Origin: Heloderma charlesbogerti
Taxonomy: Eukaryota; Chordata; Lepidosauria; Squamata; Helodermatidae
Assembly: GCA_026122225.1 (NCBI GenBank)
Contig: JANEZZ010000470.1
Location: 496,001 to 560,000, forward strand
Direction of reading: 5' to 3'
Length of the DNA stretch: 64,000 nucleotides
Every line of letters begins with the position of its first letter. Position 1 is the first letter of the stretch. A program made the position numbers and the translations under genes. The notes under the pieces are model-generated. The model was given only the letters and a program-made list of their open reading frames with translations, had not been told where the DNA came from and made no database searches. Positions 25,101 to 38,228 of the stretch are shown piece after piece.

Positions 25101-25617
25101 ACAAGCTCAGAGGCCCACTAGCAAGGAAATTGCACTTAATAATCAACCAGAGCCAAGCATTATGGATCTCTAGGCCCCTCTAAAACTACAGGTGACTTGG
25201 TTACAGGCCTGGGGCCATTACACCTTGAAGCCCACCTTACGAGGTCGGTTCCTGGAAAATTGACCTCCCCCCTTATTTGCGCTGCCTCCAAGGCAGCGCG
25301 GACAAGCCCTGTCCTCCATCCTTAGAAGATGAGCACAGAGCAACTGCAAAGGGGTGGGGCAGGGGGGGTGTTCGGGGGCAGGGAGAGTGGAGCTGCGTGT
25401 ACAACACATCCAATGTGTCGTACGGAAGCTTCCTCTCTCAGTCGCCACCCCCCACTAGACAGCCGAAAATGGCTGTCTACCGACAAAGAGCAAGGCAGGA
25501 GAGGCGTGGATGGAATGATCCCCTCCATGCCTCTTCTGCCTTGCTTTGGATAGGCGGTCACCTCTGAGGTCAGCGGCGGCCGCCGGCCTACTTAGGATTG
25601 CCCCCTAAGTAATCTGA

Positions 25618-25650
<33 letters not shown>

Positions 25651-28600
25651 AGAGAGATATAGATATAGCTAATAACACCTTCCAAATTACAGAGTTAGAA
25701 GAACTGTTTGGATATCCCCTTCATGGATCACTGCCTTGTTGTGCTGAAGGGGATTGCGTAACTCAGTGAAGCCATAAGCTATGCCGTGCAGGGCCACCCA
25801 AGACAGACAGGTCATGGCAGAGAGTTCTGACAAAATGTGGTCCACTGGAGAAGGAAATGGCAACCCACTCCAGTATTCTTGCCAAGAAAACCCCATGGAA
25901 CGTATCACAAGGCTAAAAGAGATGACACCGGAAGATGAGCCCCTCAGGTCGGAAGGTGTCCAACATACTACTGGGGAAGAGCAGAAGGTATTTCCAAGTA
26001 GAGCCAGAAAGAGTGAAGCAGCTGGGCCAAAGCCGAGAGGACGCTCAGCTGTGGATTTTTCTGGTGGTGAAAAGAAAATCCGATGCTGTAAAGAACAATA
26101 TTGATTAGGAACCTGGAATGTAAGATGAATGAATCAAGGCAAGTTGGAGGTGGTCAAACAAGAGATGGCAAGACTGAACATCAACATCTTGGGAATCAGC
26201 GAACTAAAGTGGACAGGCATGGGCAAATTTAATTCAGGTGACCATCATATCTACTACTGTGGGCAAGAATCCCTTAGAAGAAATGGAGTAGCACTCATAG
26301 TCAACAAAAGGCTGGGAAAAGCAGTACTGGGGTACAATCTCAAAAACGATAGAATGATCTCAGTATGAATCCAAGGCAAACCATTCAACATCACAGTAAT
26401 TCAAGTCTATGCCCCAACCACTGATGCCGAAGAAGCTGAGGTTGATCGGTTCTATGAAGACCTACAACACCTTCTAGAACTAACACCAAAAAAATATGTC
26501 CTCTTCATCATAGGGGATTGGAATGCTAAAGTAGGAAGTCAAGAAATCACTGGGATAACAGGCAGGCATGGCCTTGGTGTACAAAATGAAGCAGGACAAA
26601 AGCTAACAGAGTTTTGCCAAGAGAACACGCTGATCATAGCAAACACTCTTTTCCAACAGCACAAGAGGCGACTCTACACATGGACATCACCAGATGGTCA
26701 ATATCGAAATCAGATTGATTATGTCCTTTGCAGCCAAAGATGGAGAAGTTCTATACAGTCAGTCAAAACAAGACCTGGAGCTGACTGTGGCTCAGATCAT
26801 GAGCTTCTTGTTGCTAAATTTCGGCATAAATTGAAGAACCTAGGGAAAACCACTAAACCATTCAGGTATGACCTAAATCATATCCCTTATGAATATACAG
26901 TGGAGGTGAGGAATAGATTTCAAGGATTAGACCTGATAGACAGAGTGCCTGAGCAGGCAGCAACGAAATCCATCCCAAAGAAAAAGAAATGCAAGAAAGC
27001 CAAGTGGCTGTCTGATGAGGCTTTACAAGTAGCTGAGGAAAGAAGGGAAGTGAAAAGCAAGGGAGAAAGGGGAAGATATATCCAACTGAATGCAGAGTTC
27101 CAGAGAATAGCAAGGAGAGACAAGAAGGCCTTCTTAAATGAACAATGCAAAGAAATCGAGGAAAACAACAGAATGGGAACGACTAGAGATCTCTTCAAGA
27201 AAATTGGAGATCTCAAGGGAACGTTTTGTGCAAAGATGGGCATGATAAAGGACAAAGAAGGCAGGGACCTCACAGAAGCAGATGAGATGAAGAAGAGGTG
27301 GAAAGAATACACAGAAGAACTATACAGGAAAGATCTGAATGACCCTGATAGCCATGATAGTGCGGTCACTGAACTTGAGCCGGACATCCTCGAGAGTGAA
27401 GTCAAGTGGGCCTTAGGAAGCATTAGTAACAACAAAGCTAGCGAAGATGACAGTATTCCAGCTGAGCTATATAAAATCCTAAAAGATGATGCTGTTCAAG
27501 TGCTGCATTCAATATGCCAACAAATTTGGAACACTCAACAATGGCCGCAAGACTGGAAAAGGTCAGTTTACATTCCAATTCCAAAGAAGGGCAACGCCAA
27601 AGAGTGTTCAAACTACCGCACAATTGTGCTCATTTCACATGCCAGCAAGGTGATGCTCAAAATCCTACAAGCTAGGCTTCAGCGGTATGCGAACCGAGAC
27701 CTACCGGAAGTACAAGCTGGGTTTTGAAGAGGCAGAGGATCTAGAGATCAAATTGCCAATATTCTCTGCATCATGGAGAAGGCAAGAGAATTCCAGAAAA
27801 ACATCTATTTCTGCTTCATTGACTACGCTAAAGCCTTTGATTGTGTGGATCACAACAAACTGCGGCAAATTCTGAAAGAGATGGGAGTACCAGACCACCT
27901 TACCTGTCTCCTGAGAAACCTGTATGAGGGTCAAAAAGCAACAGTAAGAACCAGACATGGAACAACCCATTGGTTCAAAATTGGGAAAGGAGTATGACAA
28001 GGCTGCATATTGTCGCCCTGCTTATTTAACTTATATGCAGAGTACATCATGAGAAACACCGGGTTGGATGAATCACAGGTCGGAATTAAGATTGCCAGGA
28101 GAATTATCAACAACCTCCGATATGCAGACGATACCACCCTAATGGCAGAAAGTGAAGAGGATGTAAAGAGCCTCTTGTTGAGGGTGAAAGAGGAGAGTGC
28201 AAAAGCTGGTTTGAAACTCAACATTAAAAAATGAAGATCATGGCATTTGGCCCCATCACTTCCTGGCATATTGAAGGGGAAGTAATGGAAGCAGTGACAG
28301 ATTTTATTTTCTTGGGCTCCATGATCACAGCAGATGGTGACTGTAGCCATGAAATTAAAAGACGCTTGCTCCTTGGGAGGAAAGCTATGGCAAACCTAGA
28401 CAGCACAGTAAGAAGCAGAGACATCCCCTTGCCGACAAAGGTCCACATAATCAAAGCTATGGTTTTCCCAGTAGTAATGGCTGTGAGAGCCGGACTATAA
28501 GGAAGGCTGAGCGCCGAAGAATTGATGCTTTCGAACTGTGGTGCTGGAGAAGACTCTTACGAGTCCCCTGGACTGCAAGGAGGTCAAATCAGTCCATCCT

Positions 28601-31600
28601 AAAGGAAATCAACCCTGAGTGCTCATTGGAAGGACAGATACTGAAGCTGAAGCTCAAATATTTTGGCCACCTAATGTGAAGTGAAAACTCTCTGGAAAAG
28701 ACCCTGTTGCTGGGAAAGACTGAAGGCAAAAGGAGAAGGGGACGGCAGAGGATGAGATGGCTAGATAGCATCACCGATGAAATGAACATGAACTCGAGCA
28801 CGCTCCGGGAGAGAGCGCAGGACAGGAAGGCCTGGCATGCTATGGTCCATGGGGTCACGAAGAGTTGGACATGACTGAACGACTGAACAACAATAAAATA
28901 ACACCTTCCAAATTACAGAGTTAGAAGAACTGTTTGGATATAAGTACAATCAAGTTATGTTAACTGAACCTTTTTAATGTGCATACACAATAGTATCGAA
29001 ACATTTGCCATGCTTGGATGTTGTCTTTTTATTTTAAATATGGTGCAGGGATCATCCTCTTTCTGCTCAAGCTTCCGTGGAGAGTCACCACTGGTTCTTG
29101 GTTCTAGTATAGGAGGAATGCCTGAGAATTTAACATTATACGGATGAGCTGGTGTTTTACATTTAAAAACAACAATAATGTTTTGATGGAGATGGACATT
29201 AATTTTCCCAGAGGGCAAAAAAGGATGATAGGAAAGCGACACACTGAGTCAGACTACTCATTCATCTAGCCCAGTATTGTCAACACTGACTGGCAGCTGC
29301 TGTTCCTCAAGATTTCAGGCAGAGTTTGTTTTTTTCCAGTCCTTCCTTGAGATGCCAAGCACTGGACCTGCGACTTTCTGCATGCCAAGCTTGTGCTATC
29401 TCAACCGGGAGGTGCTATTGCACTCTTATCCTGCTTGAGGGTTTCCCACAGGCAGCTCATTGGCCACTGTGAGCTCAGAATGCCAGATGAGATGGACCCT
29501 TGATCTGATCCAGCACGACATGTTCTTACGGTTTTATGTCCCACCATTGAACTAAGCCCCTTCCTCTGTTTCTGCTGCTCTCACCTTCTCCCCAGCCAAC
29601 AGAGCTGACACTGGGGCAAAGGAAAGATGAGTGCACAGTAGAGGGAGCAAAACATCTCCCTCCAGTTTCAGCTCTTTCTAAAGAGCATTGTCAATCTCCA
29701 GCTGCACTTTTTGATGCCCAGTGTCCCCTCCCCTCCCTTGACTTTTCTGATGGATTGCAAAGTGGAATTAGACATATCTTCCTTCCTCCCATTCCACCCA
29801 CCATTCACACCTGTGGGATTTTGTAGATGTTCAACACAGCAGAAATCTGGTTGGAGATTTCGGATTCGGCTCCTTCAAGAACAGCCAGCAGGTGATTCCG
29901 CCTTCCGCAGTAGTAGTTGGGAAGATTTTTCAGCCCAGTGGAGAGCAGGTCCACTGTGGCTTCATAAGTCATTATTGCATTGAAATAGTTCTCATAGATG
30001 TTGTAGCCCAGGGTGATGTTGGGTAAGAGGCTGGGATTCTGGTTGACCTCCTGAACGGCAATTGAGAAGGGCAAGATGTGCCAAGGCTTCATGTCTGTTA
30101 ATCTGCAACAAAACATACGTGTCACAATGCCAGCCCCCATTCAGTGTCAACCATGTGATCCATTGGATTCTACGGTTCTTTCTGAGTCTTTCATCAGTAT
30201 CTAGGTTTTGCACATAGAACTATATTCATGCCTAGATCAGATCCACATCCAGAAGCACAGCAGCCCAATCCCCGTATAACGGTTTGTGAGTGTCACCTGC
30301 AGATGTAGGGATGTCACATGCAGATGGAGGGTCACCGGCACATAGATGGTCAGGTTTTAAGGCAAGTGAATAGCTGTTTGTCACTTAAAAACACAACACA
30401 GAAGACAGATACCTGCCCAGTGCTGGAGAAGAGGCGAGCACAGTACAGAGAAGATAGGCTTGCGGTCATGTTTGGCAGCCTCCACAGAGAGATGGTGGCT
30501 TTGAAGTCATTGGGAGGATATGAAGGATATCAGCAGAGTATATGAAGTGGAAGTTTGGAAAGTTGCCACCAAACTGGGCAAGAACTTCATAGCTAGGCTT
30601 CACAGGGATGCCCCTCCCTTAGGCTCCCTACTTTGGCTATCACGAGTAGAGCATCTTAGCTCTGCCCCTAACTTTTCCCGCTTTACTCTGCGATGGACTC
30701 TCATGTCCCTCAAGTCATGCCCTTGACCCCCTCCTCCTTTGAACCTTGCATTCTCATGCTGGAGGAATGGGGGAGCTGTTCAGCCTGTGCCATCTGTGTG
30801 TCAAGGTCTTGGGAATAATGTCTCGCTGTATCTGGTCTCACTAGGGAGGGTGCCTCCCTCTGTCCTGCCTGTTCCCATGCTGATTCTGAATCTGAGCTGC
30901 CAGACATCTCCAAACACTCAGATTAATTCCTAACAATCTGAGGCTTCTACTGCAACCAGTGTAATCCTTGATGGAGCAGTTGTTATTCAGATGTTGAAGC
31001 TAGGGATGGCGGAGAATTTCTCCCCGAAACTTCGGGGGGCTGAGCGCCAACATGTTCGGCCCCCCAAACAAGTTTCGGGGAGAAATTCTCCGCACCCCCC
31101 TGCCCCCCGCACACCCCCCGGGACGGGACTTACCTTTGGCGAATGTCCCTCCCGGTGGCGGGTCCGGCTGGCGGTTCGGTGGGTCTTCGTCCGGGGCGGG
31201 AGTGGCAGCCGGTCTTTCGACCGGCTGCCGCCGCCACCATTCCAATAAAAGAAAAAAAAAAACGCCCCCGTGATAGGCTACGTGACGATTAACGTAGCCT
31301 ATCACGGCTAGATTTGCAAAGTCAGCCATGATAGGCTACGTAAATCGTCACGTAGCCTATCACGGGTGACTTAAAAAAAAAAAAAGCGCGTACGGATAAT
31401 GGCGGCCCCCATAGGGAGCTGCCATTCCCGTTCCTTATTTGGTCGCTGTAGTCTACGTAAAGATTACGTAGACTACGGTGAAAATAAGGGCAATGCTATT
31501 TGCGTTGCCCTTATTTTCGCTGTGGTCTACGTAAACATTTACGTAGACTACAGCGACCAAATAAGGAACATGAATGGCGGCTCCCTATGGGGGTCGCCAT

Positions 31601-34600
31601 TTGAGTACGCACTTTTTTTTTTTTTAAAGTCACCCGTGATAGGCTACGTGACGATTTACATAGCCTATCATGGCTGACTTTGCAGATCTAGCCGTGATAG
31701 GCTACGTTAATCATCACGTAGCCTATCACGGGGGCGTTTGTTTTGTTTTTTTTTAACTTTTTAGTTCGCGGCTGGGCGAGGTGAGGCGCCTCTTCCCCGG
31801 CCTGAATTTCGGCCGGGCGAGGCGGGAAGCCTCCCCCCCGGCCTGAATTTCGGCCGGGCGAGGCGGGAAGCCTCCCCTCCTGGCCTGAACTTCACGGGGG
31901 GAGCAGCGAAGCGCCTGCCCCCCACCCCGAAAAGCTTCGAGGACAGGTAAGGGACTTTCGTGCACCCCTAGTTGAAGCCCGCTTCTGGCCAGAGGAAAGG
32001 AAGTGGATGGGTACAAGCACTGGTTCAAGCAGAGACTGCATCAGCTGGAAGAACCCAAGACAGATGTCTGCTCAGTGCTGGAGAAGAAGAGAGCACAGTG
32101 CAGAGAAAATAGGGCACGAGCAGAGATGGCATCAGCTGGAATGGCTGACTCTTTCTTGGGAGCAGCACACGTTGCATGTACTAGGCCAGCACAGCGTATC
32201 ATGGCTTGTGCACAGTGCATCCTTCAGCACCATGTCTGTGAGCACTACAGGCAGATACATGGGCTGGAGAAGACCTGTTGGAGTCTGAAGAATGGTGTGT
32301 CCAAAGGCAACTAGCTTGCCCCAGTTTCAGTACTGGGCAACCTTGATGGAGCTGGAACTGTATGTGCGATGTGCATTTTCTAAGACAGGCTTCTTTGACC
32401 ATGGACATTAATGCCCCGATGGAGCTTGTCCCCTGTTTTGTTTTTTGCTATGGACCACATCAGCTATGCATGGTGGATCCCAATTCATCCCAGAGATATT
32501 GCTGGATATCAGAGTGAACACCTGGAGTTTACCAGAGAGTTCAGTGCAGGCAGGTTCATCTTGAAAAAAAGAGAGAGTTTTCTCTACCATACCGATTGAT
32601 CAAGCGCATGAACAGAACAATGCTTGTATCAAAGCGGGTGGAGGAGCAGTTGGTCTCACAGACAACCCAAGCACACATTGATGGTGGAAGATTGCAGGGC
32701 CAGAGGTTACCAGGGAGACAGAAGAATTCCAAGTTTCATATCAGCACCTCCAGACCTTCATGCAAAGGGAAGCAGCAATTCTCACAGCTGTACAACGATT
32801 GTCAGACAAGAGCTGGAAACATCGATGCATTTTTTTCAACATTAGAATCAGACGTGCCCCCCAGCAGTCTCCGATGGAGGGAAACATCTAGGGGCCAAGA
32901 GTGACTTCATCCCATGAGTGTTCTCAGGCCACATCTGTGTCACGTTCCTCTGTCCTCTTCCTTCACAATCAACACACTCCAGGAAACAAAGCTCCAGGCT
33001 AACACTACTGTATTGGTGAACAACGAGCTCCATCACAAATGCAAATTCTAGGACACTCTCAGACTGCAACGAACCAGCTAATCTACACATTTACAAATAT
33101 CAATACAGGATACAAAGTGGAAGTTCAGAAAGTTGCCAGCAGTCTGGGCAAGAACTTCATAGCCAGTCTTCGCAGGGATGCTCTCCCTTCAGGCTCCCTA
33201 CTTTGGCTATCACGAGTGGCCAACCTGGCAGAGCATCTTAGCTCTGCCCCTAACTTTTCCCACTTTACTCTGCAACGGACTCTCATGTCCCTCAAGTCAC
33301 ACCCTTGACCCCCTCCTCCTTTGAACCTTGCATTCTCATGCTGGAGGAATGGAGGAGCTGTTCAGCCTGTGCCATCTGTGTGTCAAAGTCTTGGGAAGAA
33401 TGTCTCACCATATCTGGGCTCACTAGGGAGGGTGCCTCCCTCTGTCCTGCCTGTTCCCATGCTGATTCTGAATCTGAGCTGCCAGACATCTCCACACACT
33501 CAGATTCATTCCTGACAATCTGAGGCTCCTACTGCAACCAGTGTAATCCTTGATGGAGCAGTTGTTATTCAGATGTTGAAGCCTGCTTCTGGCCAGAACA
33601 TTCATGAATACGCCCATCAGATATTTATTCCATACTTATTCTCACAGCTTAAAGATTCTTCGCACCTGGACCTGGTGTGGGGCTTCGACATAGCCAATTC
33701 TCTAAAAGGAACAGCATGACAAAAATGTGGGATGAGAGTGTGCAGATGTGTGGTGGCAGAGGCAAGCATACCAGGGAACTTGCAAAACTTCCTTCACATT
33801 GACAATAACTAAACAGCCTTTCAGTTTCCTATCCCAAGCTCTCCTCCATGCATTTGAGCAAGGGGATAAGCATAACCAATGAGGAGAAGGTTCTTTGTAT
33901 GCCACCGCTACAAGATGTTGCCTCATTTACCACATTGCACCCATGAAGAGGCTGACATGTGCATGATGCTGACATGTGCAATGGAACCAATTACCCAGGG
34001 AGGTGGTACCACACTGGAGGCATTCAAGACAAGGCTGGACAGCCATCTGTTGGGGATGCTCTGACTTGGATTCCAGCACTCAACGCAAAGAACGCAAATG
34101 GTGTAGTGGCCGCCATTTGCGTTCCCTTTTTTTTTTTTTGGCCATAATAGGCTACATAAATATTTATGTAACCTATCATGGCAAAAAAAAAAAGGGAACG
34201 CAAATGGTGGCCGCCGTAGCTGCCGCCATTTGCATCCACTGTTTGTTTTTGGTTTTTTTGCCATGATAAGCTACGTAAATATTTACATAGCCTATCATGG
34301 CAAAATAAAGGGATGCAAATGGCGGCAGCTACGGCAGCCGCCATTTGCAACCCTGCAGGCTGCCCAGTGGCCAGATGTCCGGGAGCGGAGCAGGCCGGAG
34401 AGAATTTTGGGGGGAGGGATGGAGCGCCTCCCCCCCCCCACAAATGTCACCCTTCGAAAAGGTAAGTGCGCGTCCCTAACTGCGCGTTTCCCTAACAGAC
34501 TCCTCCGTGCCCTCTTTTTTTGCCATTATTCTTTAATGCACAGCTGTGCAGTACCGTGAGCATGGGAGTGGGACACTTCAGTGGCTGTTTTGTATTTGAG

Positions 34601-37600
34601 GGGCTCTGCTGTGTCTTTCCATCCCTTTTTAGGTAAACAAGTGGGTCTTTTGTGCTTCCTCATTTCCACGCCATCCGTTTGTCAGTTCCCCAGCCTGAGA
34701 CTCTCGCGATGGTTCGCACTCACAAGTGTGAGCGGTACATGCCTACCCATTGCCCTAAAATGGTGGCCGGAGTGATGTCGGTCCTCCCCCAACCCCCAAC
34801 CCCTGGCCCTTGGGTACTGACTCCAAAAGCAACCGTTGCGAAGATACGAAGCCACAAAAATGTGCAAAAGTGTGATTAAATAGATGAAAACACCACTCTG
34901 TGCCTCTGTAACTGAGCAGCTGTGAAGGGACAGAGGGAGCAAAGGGGTGTCACAGAGTGACACAGGCACTATGCACGCCTACAACATGCCCACTGCAAAA
35001 TGTGAAGTCTGTTTGGGGAAGGGACAGATGGCTCACAACCACGGGGAAACCTGTAACAAACAAAAAGGATTGCAGCAAAACTACTCCTTGGAAATTCACA
35101 TTTTCCAGGAGAAAACCACAGATGGCTGCGAAGTGGTGACTGCGTCATCTGTCATGAGGGACGTCGACTCACACCTGCCCCGGCGTAAAAGCCGGGTGTA
35201 GATGGGCCCCAGGACACATGACAGCCTGTAAGAACCACACTGGACAACATTACCAGAGCCATTTGAGACATGCTATGAGTTGGTATCATTCAAGTGTAAG
35301 AAGCATTGTAAGAAGCACTGGAAGTGCAATGGATTCTGGACTTCCACGGACAGCTCTTTGAATGTTTGAGGGAGAGTGTTCCTCTTCTTGAAAGCCAGAC
35401 CTCTGACATCACTGTAATGTATGTTTGATGAATATTTTGATAATGTGATGGATGTTTTATTTTATAAAATGCAATCTAACGTGTTCTCAAAACAAATTGC
35501 ATTTATATATTTACGTATCTCTGATTTAGTACAGAATTATATCCTCCTAATCGAGAGTAAAGATCACATTTTACCTGGAAAGCTGTTTTGCCCATTTAAC
35601 TATCTTCTGCATCATCTAGTCCACCAGGGTTGAGTGGCTTTGAGGGAAAATGGTAACCACTGTTGACAATTTTGTAAGATGGCTGCCACAGCCATTACGG
35701 GGCAAATCTGTGATGGCCCGATATCTAGAGTTGTTCATAATCTATTAGTCTACCTCTGTGCCAGATTTGGGGCTTTTGTCAAAAAGTGCACAATTGTTAG
35801 GATATATCTATTATTGCCACTGAACTTTAAATATTTTAAAGTCCATGAAATTGGAGGGTATTTCTGCAGGGAAAGAAGGGGTAGCTTTCTGGGGGCTGGT
35901 GCTGAAAAATGGGGAGGGGAATGGTCAATGGGAGCAACTCAACCTCTGAAATAGAAAGCAAACAAATGAAACATTTTGCAAGACCTCCCACCTCATCACC
36001 TGCCTAACTATCAGCAGCCCAGCAAGGATATGTTCTGTCCCTTCAACTGTGTGAAAAGCAGCTCAGTGGCACAGTAACAGGGAAGTCCTTGGCCCCAGGG
36101 CATAGTCTGAAGGCACATGAAGCAACCACCTTGCTGAAGCTAAGCAGGGCTGGGTCTGGTCAGTGCTTGGAGGGGAGACCACCTGGGAACCACATGTAGC
36201 CCCCTTGAGTTCCACCATCATCATCATCTGGGGATATACAGTCAGGGCCAGAAATATAGGAACAAGGATAACTGTTTTGGCACTTGGCCTCTGTACACCA
36301 CCACATTGAAGTTGAAAGGAAACACGCCCAGATGGGAGTGAAGTCAGGACTTTCAGCTGTAATTCAAGGGGGTTGACAAAAGTGGGGCACTAACCATTCA
36401 GGAAGGACAGCCAGTGGCATACACACACATGCATCGTTGGTGGCTCATAAGTAATGGAATGAATGGCTGCAAGCAGCTGCATGGCCAGGTGTGGCTTGTT
36501 TCCTGGGTGCCCCATGACCAATCAAGCAGATAAAAGGCCTGGAGGTGGTTCTGAGTGTGACATTTGCATTTGGTAGCTGTTCACTGGAACTCCCAACATG
36601 AGATCCAAAGGTGTCCATGCGAGTGAAAGAGGCCATCATTAGGCTGAGGAAACAAAATAAACCCATCAGAGAGATAGCAAGAACAGTGGGAGTGGCCAAT
36701 ACAACAGTTTGGAACATCCTGAAAAAGAAGGACTTAACTGGCAAGCTCAGCAACTGCAAAAGGCCTGGCAGACCACGGAAGACAACTAAAGTGGATGACC
36801 GCAGAGTTCTGCTCATGGCGAAGAGGAACCCTTTCACAACATCTAGCCAGGTCAAGAACACTCTTGCAGAAGTAGGCATGTCATTGTCAACATCTACAGT
36901 CAAGAGACGGTTTTATGAATGTAAATACAGAGGCCTCACAACAAGGTGCAAACCACTGGTAACACTCAAGAACAGAAAGGCCAGATTAGCCTTTGCCAGC
37001 AAACGCCTAAAAAAGCCTGCCCAGTTCTGGAAGAAGATTGTTTGGACTGATGAAACCAAGATTAACTTGTACCAGAATGATGGGAAGAGAAAAGTATGGA
37101 GAAGGAAAGGAATAGCTCATGATCCAAAGCATACCACATCATCTGTCAAACATGGTGGAGGCAGTGTTATGGCATGGGCATGTATGGCTGCCAATGGAAC
37201 CAGATCACTGGTGTTTATTGATGACCTGACTGCTGAGAAAAGCAGCAGGATGAATTCTGAAGTGTATAGGGCTATACTTTCTGCTCGCATTCAGCCAAAT
37301 GCTGCCAAACTGATAGGATGCCACTTTATATTGCAGACGGATAATGACCCCAAACATACAGCAAAAGCTACCCAAGAGTTTCTGAAGGCAAAGAAGTGGG
37401 ATGTTCTTCAATGGCCAAATCAATCGCCTGATCTTAACCCAATAGAGCATGCTTTTCCCTTACTGAAGACAAGACTGAAGGCAGAAAGACCCACAAACAA
37501 GCAGCAGCTGAAGGTAGCTGCAGTAAAGGCCTGGCAAAGCATCTTGAGGGTGGAAACTCAGCATTTGGTCATGCCCATGGGTTCCAGACTTCAGGCAGTC

Positions 37601-38195
37601 ATTGAGTGCAAAGGATTTTCATCATGGTATTAAAGGCGATCCTTAAGTTTGAAATGATGTTGGTTTGTTCCATTACTTATGCACCACCAATGATGTGTGT
37701 GTGTGTGTGTGTGAGTGTGTATGCCACTGGCTGTCCTTCCTGAATGGTTAGTGCCCCACTTTTGTCAAACCCCTTGAATTACAGCTGAAAGTCCTGACTT
37801 TGCTCCCATCTGGGTGTGTTTCCTTTCAACTTCAATGTGGTGGTGTACAGAGGCCAACTGCCCTGACTGTATTGGGTAGCCAGACAGAAAGGCGGGTTCT
37901 GATGGCTTGACCAAAGGCTCCAGGCTCATATATCATCACTTTGCAGGCCTTTGGGGATAGATACTATGGACCTGTGAGAATATGGTGGATTGGTACTATA
38001 GTTTATATTGTTGTCTTTTTAAATTCCAATATTTTATACAATTTTAATATTATTGATGATTTAATTATATTTTAAATTTTTGTATATTTCTATTTATATG
38101 TTTTAACTGTACTAGTTTTTGATGTTGTAAAGTTGCCTTGAGTCCCAGTATTGGGGAAAAGGTGGAATAATAATAGTAATAGCAATAGCAATAGC

Positions 38196-38228
<33 letters not shown>

